A stretch of DNA of 64,000 bases from assembly GCA_942493125.1 (NCBI GenBank), contig OW818667.1, positions 1,054,001 through 1,118,000 on the forward strand, in the 5' to 3' direction. Source of the stretch: Fusibacter_C sp942493125. Lineage in GTDB: Bacteria > Bacillota > Clostridia > Peptostreptococcales > Acidaminobacteraceae. The translations under genes and the position numbers were made by a program. The notes beneath the pieces were generated by a model that saw nothing but the letters and a program-made list of their open reading frames with translations, did no database searches and was not told where the DNA came from. Shown here one piece after another: positions 60,844 through 64,000 of the stretch. The stretch's first letter is position 1, and every line of letters begins with the position of its first letter.

Positions 60844-61392
60844 ATGAACATCCAATATGAAACGATCACCGTAGATCAAATCGACTGTATTAAGGATTTA
60901 TGCAATGACTTAATGGCTTTTCAAAAATCTAAAGCGAGGATACATCCTGAATTTTTTGACAACATGCGATTTGAAACACGTATGCTACCCTCATTTGAAA
61001 GTTCAAAGGAAAATTATATGCTCATTGCCAAAGACGATGATAAGGTCATAGGCTATGCCTATAGTACCATTGCACCTAAGACGAACTACTCGGGCGGATT
61101 TGCCACATTATCCTGCGACGCATTTTTTGATTTTGACTCTGTAATAGGCGAAGACGTTGGTTGTCTTTCACAATTCTACCTAAAAGATGGATATCGCGGC
61201 ACTGGTGTTGGCAGTCAACTGTTTGAAAAATCCATGCATTGGCTTAGTTCATTTCATGATATTCAAGATATTTTCATTTTTGTATCGAATGGCAATGATC
61301 ATGCGCTCGATTTTTACTTGAGTAAAGGCTTTAAATTTTCTCATGAAATACTAGAGGGCTTTATCATAGTCCTCCGAAATGATAGAATATAA
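60844..61392 (+). CDS. GNAT-family N-acetyltransferase
   Basis: A 182-residue acetyltransferase. The acetyl-CoA-binding motif A reads CLSQFYLKDGYRGTGVGSQLFEKSM (the R/Q-x-x-G-x-G/A type) and the C-terminal part has NDHALDFYLSKGFKFSHEI, the usual motif B. The substrate is unknown. The ATG at 60844 follows AAGGAGG. It is divergent from hxlR and heads a probable three-gene operon with the phosphoesterase and unknown genes. Confidence 0.9.
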   Translation: MNIQYETITVDQIDCIKDLCNDLMAFQKSKARIHPEFFDNMRFETRMLPSFESSKENYMLIAKDDDKVIGYAYSTIAPKTNYSGGFATLSCDAFFDFDSVIGEDVGCLSQFYLKDGYRGTGVGSQLFEKSMHWLSSFHDIQDIFIFVSNGNDHALDFYLSKGFKFSHEILEGFIIVLRNDRI

Positions 61393-61465
61393 TAGAATAA
61401 AAAGAATAGAATGGAAGATGAACAATAACAGATTAACGAAAAATGCCTTATGGAGGCGATATTCT

Positions 61466-62083
61466 ATGCATAAATTGCGTCAAACGCTTTATTATCTTTC
61501 TGGGAAGATCTATCTATACCCACATGAGCTCGATAAAAAAGGACCGAGACTCCTTCATATCTCAGATACGCCAAGTCTATTTTATCCAGAACTTGCTCGG
61601 TTGATTAAACGTTTGAATCCCGATTATATCGTCCACACTGGTGATTTGGTTGACAATATCAAACTACAACTATACCCAGGTTCAATAAGGCATTATGAAC
61701 GCGAAGTTTTGTCGCTTCTAAAAATTCTCCAGTCCTGTGATGCGAAGGCTGTATATATCACACTTGGCAACCATGACAGTCCAGAATACATTAAAAAACA
61801 TGCCGGTCGAATCACTGTATTTGATTATGATGCAATGTGTCAAATAGAAGGCTTTGATGTTTCGATGTGCCATTATGCAGGCGGCCTTCTGAGTCACGAC
61901 TCAGACTATTATCTTTTTGGTCATGATTTGATCATCAACAGTCATTTGGACAACGGACGCATGTATCTTAATGGCATTTCAAATATTAACTTAATAGAAC
62001 TCAGCACGCGCGATATCCACTATTTTCACTATCCATGGGGCGTTGATGACGCTCGGTTAAATAAAAATATGATTGGCATCTAG
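61466..62083 (+). CDS. calcineurin-like metallophosphoesterase with degenerate first metal motif
   Basis: A 205-residue hydrolase of the metallophosphoesterase family. Recognisable motifs are HTGDLVDN (GD), LGNHDS (GNHD) and a late FGHD followed by a His (INSH). The first motif, normally D-x-H, reads ISDTPSLF, so it lacks the metal-binding His. Catalysis is therefore uncertain. The start at 61466 has GGAGG 9 nt upstream; longer readings overlap the GNAT gene by more and have weaker signals. It is 12 bp before the unknown gene that follows, so the two are very likely coexpressed. Confidence 0.78.
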   Translation: MHKLRQTLYYLSGKIYLYPHELDKKGPRLLHISDTPSLFYPELARLIKRLNPDYIVHTGDLVDNIKLQLYPGSIRHYEREVLSLLKILQSCDAKAVYITLGNHDSPEYIKKHAGRITVFDYDAMCQIEGFDVSMCHYAGGLLSHDSDYYLFGHDLIINSHLDNGRMYLNGISNINLIELSTRDIHYFHYPWGVDDARLNKNMIGI

Positions 62084-62095
62084 AAGGAGGCTGCT

Positions 62096-63106
62096 ATGGT
62101 ATCTTTAATCAGACACGGACCACGCATTTTGTTGTTTAAAACTTCAGAACCTGAATCACTTGAGCACTATTTGCACGAAGATTTTGGTGCAACTTCATAT
62201 GATATGGATACTGCTTTCGAAAAATCTACCGAAGATAGCACAATCGTCTACATAACAGATGAGATCAAAGGTACCATTCACTTCACTTATGATCGAAATA
62301 TCATGATTATCGATGAAGCCCCGGATATCTTACTCTGCAAAATTTTCAATTGTTCTAAACGCTATTTGATCGAGGATGTACGAACAGCACCACATATCTT
62401 GATCATGCGTGCTACAGGTGACTTAGAAAATGTCTTGAATCAGGTTCAAAAGGATTTTGGTGGCACCTTTGGTACGTTTAAAGAAATATTGGATAACGGC
62501 AATGACAACACCACCCTCGTGGCCATAACAGAAAAGCCTTTGAATCACAGTATTGGTTTAAATGATTTTTACCCACGTTATCTACAACTTGAAGGCAATC
62601 ACTTTGATCACTTTAAGCAGTTGAGAATGCATGGCTTACAATATCTTAATGTCGGCATTTCCAACAAAGACTGGTTTGAAATTGAAATTAGAATTTTTGA
62701 TCGTTATAGCGCTTATAAACTCCATTATGATCGCCTTCTTGAAGTCATCGAAAGTTTAGAGCTGGGCTATGTTTTAGGAGAATCTTGGTCTAAGGATTAC
62801 CCAAGATTATTTATGTCAGTCGTCGTTTATCGCATACGTTTCTTTACATTTAAAGAGCCTTCTATCATCAAAAACATGCTTCTCGGCATGGAGTATTTGT
62901 CAGATGGTACGCGCATTGTCGATTTTGATGTTTACTACAACCAGAAAAAACTCAATTGGACCGACCATAGAGAAAAAAACGATCCCCTATCTCGACATCT
63001 TTTTGGATTGAAATATCGAGAGGAGATCTTTAACAAGCTTGGTCAAGATAGTATTGAAAAACTCACTCGACTGGAAGAAGAAATCATAAAAACGCGAACT
63101 TCTTAA
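62096..63106 (+). CDS. unrecognised cytosolic protein with internal duplication
   Basis: Function unknown. The 336 residues lack transmembrane helices. Residues about 10-56 (RILLFKTSEPESLEHYLHED...) and about 100-147 (HILIMRATGDLENVLNQVQKD...) align by eye: both run ILxxx...L..xLxxxDFG..., then a variable stretch and (T/D)xTIVYIT or TTLVAIT. This suggests a repeated alpha/beta module. The C-terminal ~150 residues have no recognised pattern. The ATG follows AAGGAGG. It is 12 bp downstream of the phosphoesterase gene and overlaps the convergent hydrolase gene by 4 bp at the stop codons. Confidence 0.75.
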   Translation: MVSLIRHGPRILLFKTSEPESLEHYLHEDFGATSYDMDTAFEKSTEDSTIVYITDEIKGTIHFTYDRNIMIIDEAPDILLCKIFNCSKRYLIEDVRTAPHILIMRATGDLENVLNQVQKDFGGTFGTFKEILDNGNDNTTLVAITEKPLNHSIGLNDFYPRYLQLEGNHFDHFKQLRMHGLQYLNVGISNKDWFEIEIRIFDRYSAYKLHYDRLLEVIESLELGYVLGESWSKDYPRLFMSVVVYRIRFFTFKEPSIIKNMLLGMEYLSDGTRIVDFDVYYNQKKLNWTDHREKNDPLSRHLFGLKYREEIFNKLGQDSIEKLTRLEEEIIKTRTS

Positions 63107-63873
63107 CGGCCTATCATCTTGTAAATGGATTCAACCACGAGCCTTGGCTCGTTCATCTGAGGAAAATGACCACTTTTCGTGGCAACAGCCAAGCTACTTT
63201 GAACGGATAATTCAAGTAGCTTTTTTTGATGCTCAAATCGTTTATTGAATCGCCCCTTTGGCAACCACATGCGCGCCATTGGGTGAAAACCAGCGATGAC
63301 GGTTATCGGTATCTGGGGGAAAGAAGGTAGCACTTTAATTTGGGATACGGATTCACCAACACAGTTGACTTCACTATTTGGGTTGCCTTTTATTTTTCTT
63401 GCCTTCATTGGAACATCTTCAATGGTTGATGCTTCAAGAAATAGCACACCCATCGTCTCTTGTTGATACATCGATGCAAACACATGAGCGACAAACCCAC
63501 CAAGTGAATGTGCGACCAACAGATAAGGCGGCTGTAATTCCAATGTGAGTAGCAACATTTTAAGATCTTGAGCCATTGCGACAGCATGTTGTGGCGTTGT
63601 GGGATCACTACTTTTATCTACGCCCAGTCTGTTGTATGCTAAAACAGTAAAAGTGGCATCTAGCAAAGGCCATATTTTCATCCATCCTTCAATAGGGCCA
63701 CCTGCACCGTTTATCAAGACGATTGTTGAACTGCCAGCACCCTTAATAGCATACTCAAATGTTTTTATAGCTTCCTCGGACGTTTCAAAAGTCACCGTTT
63801 TTTTTTCGAATTGCTTCAGCAATTTTTCCTTTTCCAAAAATCGATTTGTCATACTCATATTTTGCTTATTCAT
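63103..63873 (-). CDS. alpha/beta-hydrolase fold protein
   Basis: A 256-residue soluble hydrolase. The oxyanion region reads VLINGAGGPIEGW, the nucleophile elbow VAHSLGGFV (Ser), and the late His is in GHFPQMNEP. Together these give a full Ser-Asp-His family pattern. The usual substrate is not known. The start at 63873 follows a GGAGA about 9 nt upstream. It ends tail-to-tail with the unknown gene, sharing 4 bp. A perfect TATAAT lies about 43 bp upstream of the start on the minus strand. Confidence 0.88.
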   Translation of the reverse strand: MNKQNMSMTNRFLEKEKLLKQFEKKTVTFETSEEAIKTFEYAIKGAGSSTIVLINGAGGPIEGWMKIWPLLDATFTVLAYNRLGVDKSSDPTTPQHAVAMAQDLKMLLLTLELQPPYLLVAHSLGGFVAHVFASMYQQETMGVLFLEASTIEDVPMKARKIKGNPNSEVNCVGESVSQIKVLPSFPQIPITVIAGFHPMARMWLPKGRFNKRFEHQKKLLELSVQSSLAVATKSGHFPQMNEPRLVVESIYKMIGR

Positions 63874-63976
63874 CAGTGAATTCTCCGTTTGAAATTAAGT
63901 CTTACAGTCATTATACCGCAACTCGCTTACATTTGTGCCTATCAATCTAAGAACAATTTTCTCATCAAAAAAGACA

Positions 63977-63999
63977 AAATCCACCTAAAAGGTGGATTT
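63977..63999. terminator. hairpin at the right edge
   Basis: Stem AAATCCACCT/AGGTGGATTT with loop AAA. The window ends here, so whether it belongs to a neighbouring gene cannot be told. Confidence 0.5.
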
Positions 64000-64000
64000 G

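Overview
The window looks like chromosomal DNA from a low-GC, Gram-positive, probably anaerobic or microaerobic Firmicute of the class Clostridia. The grounds are AT-rich intergenic DNA, strong GGAGG ribosome-binding sites, a T-box leader, ECF sigma factor/RsiV signalling, an LTA-synthase-type sulfatase and ROK/LacI sugar regulators. Three chemoreceptors suggest a motile cell. The species cannot be fixed from the sequence; a Fusibacter-like genus is only a guess. I see no phage, transposase, CRISPR array or rRNA.

Layout. 0-9 kb: a chemoreceptor preceded by 20-bp iterated repeats, a T-box-controlled methionyl-tRNA synthetase with an unusual KMSKS loop, a class I isoprenoid-synthase-like protein, a DegV protein, a Cthe_2159-like carbohydrate-binding lipoprotein and a tRNA-Thr(CGT). 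9-16 kb: a cation P-type ATPase behind a yybP-ykoY (Mn2+) riboswitch, an ECF sigma/RsiV-like anti-sigma pair, a cupin, a DEAD-box RNA helicase and a DMT transporter. 16-23 kb: two paralogous ~100-residue proteins flanking a soluble chemoreceptor, a FUSC/ArAE exporter, a PH-domain protein, a YcaQ-like winged-helix protein, a YbaN protein and a DUF438/hemerythrin/PAS protein.

23-40 kb is a plant-polysaccharide island. One minus-strand run encodes GH3 beta-xylosidase, a sugar ABC binding protein and two permeases, xylA, xylR (ROK) and xylB. It is flanked by an aldose 1-epimerase, a LacI regulator, a ROK sugar kinase, a GH1 glycosidase, a PucR/CdaR-like regulator and a MsmX/UgpC-type ATPase. Identical or near-identical LacI-type operators sit just downstream of the -10 boxes of the GH3 operon and of the lacI gene itself, so one regulator probably controls uptake and breakdown of xylo-oligosaccharides. 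The permease operon has no ATPase of its own; the one at 38.9-40.0 kb is the obvious partner.

40-64 kb is mostly housekeeping and accessory: arginase, an HsmA-like membrane protein, SstT, topoisomerase III, bacteriohemerythrin, a GGDEF-EAL protein, an ABC exporter, a third chemoreceptor, a group of small proteins (including DUF302 and a pentapeptide protein), an LTA-synthase-like sulfatase with an HxlR regulator, and an acetyltransferase/phosphoesterase/unknown-protein cluster.

The most unusual signals are a dispersed 17-18 bp near-palindrome, GGAAATTGCATAATT(T)CC, present six times (once as the inverted ends of a ~115-bp element and once in the loop of a terminator); a C in place of the near-universal U33 in tRNA-Thr; the paralogue-chemoreceptor-paralogue arrangement; and a 336-residue protein with an internal duplication that matches no family I recognise, next to a phosphoesterase with a degenerate metal site.
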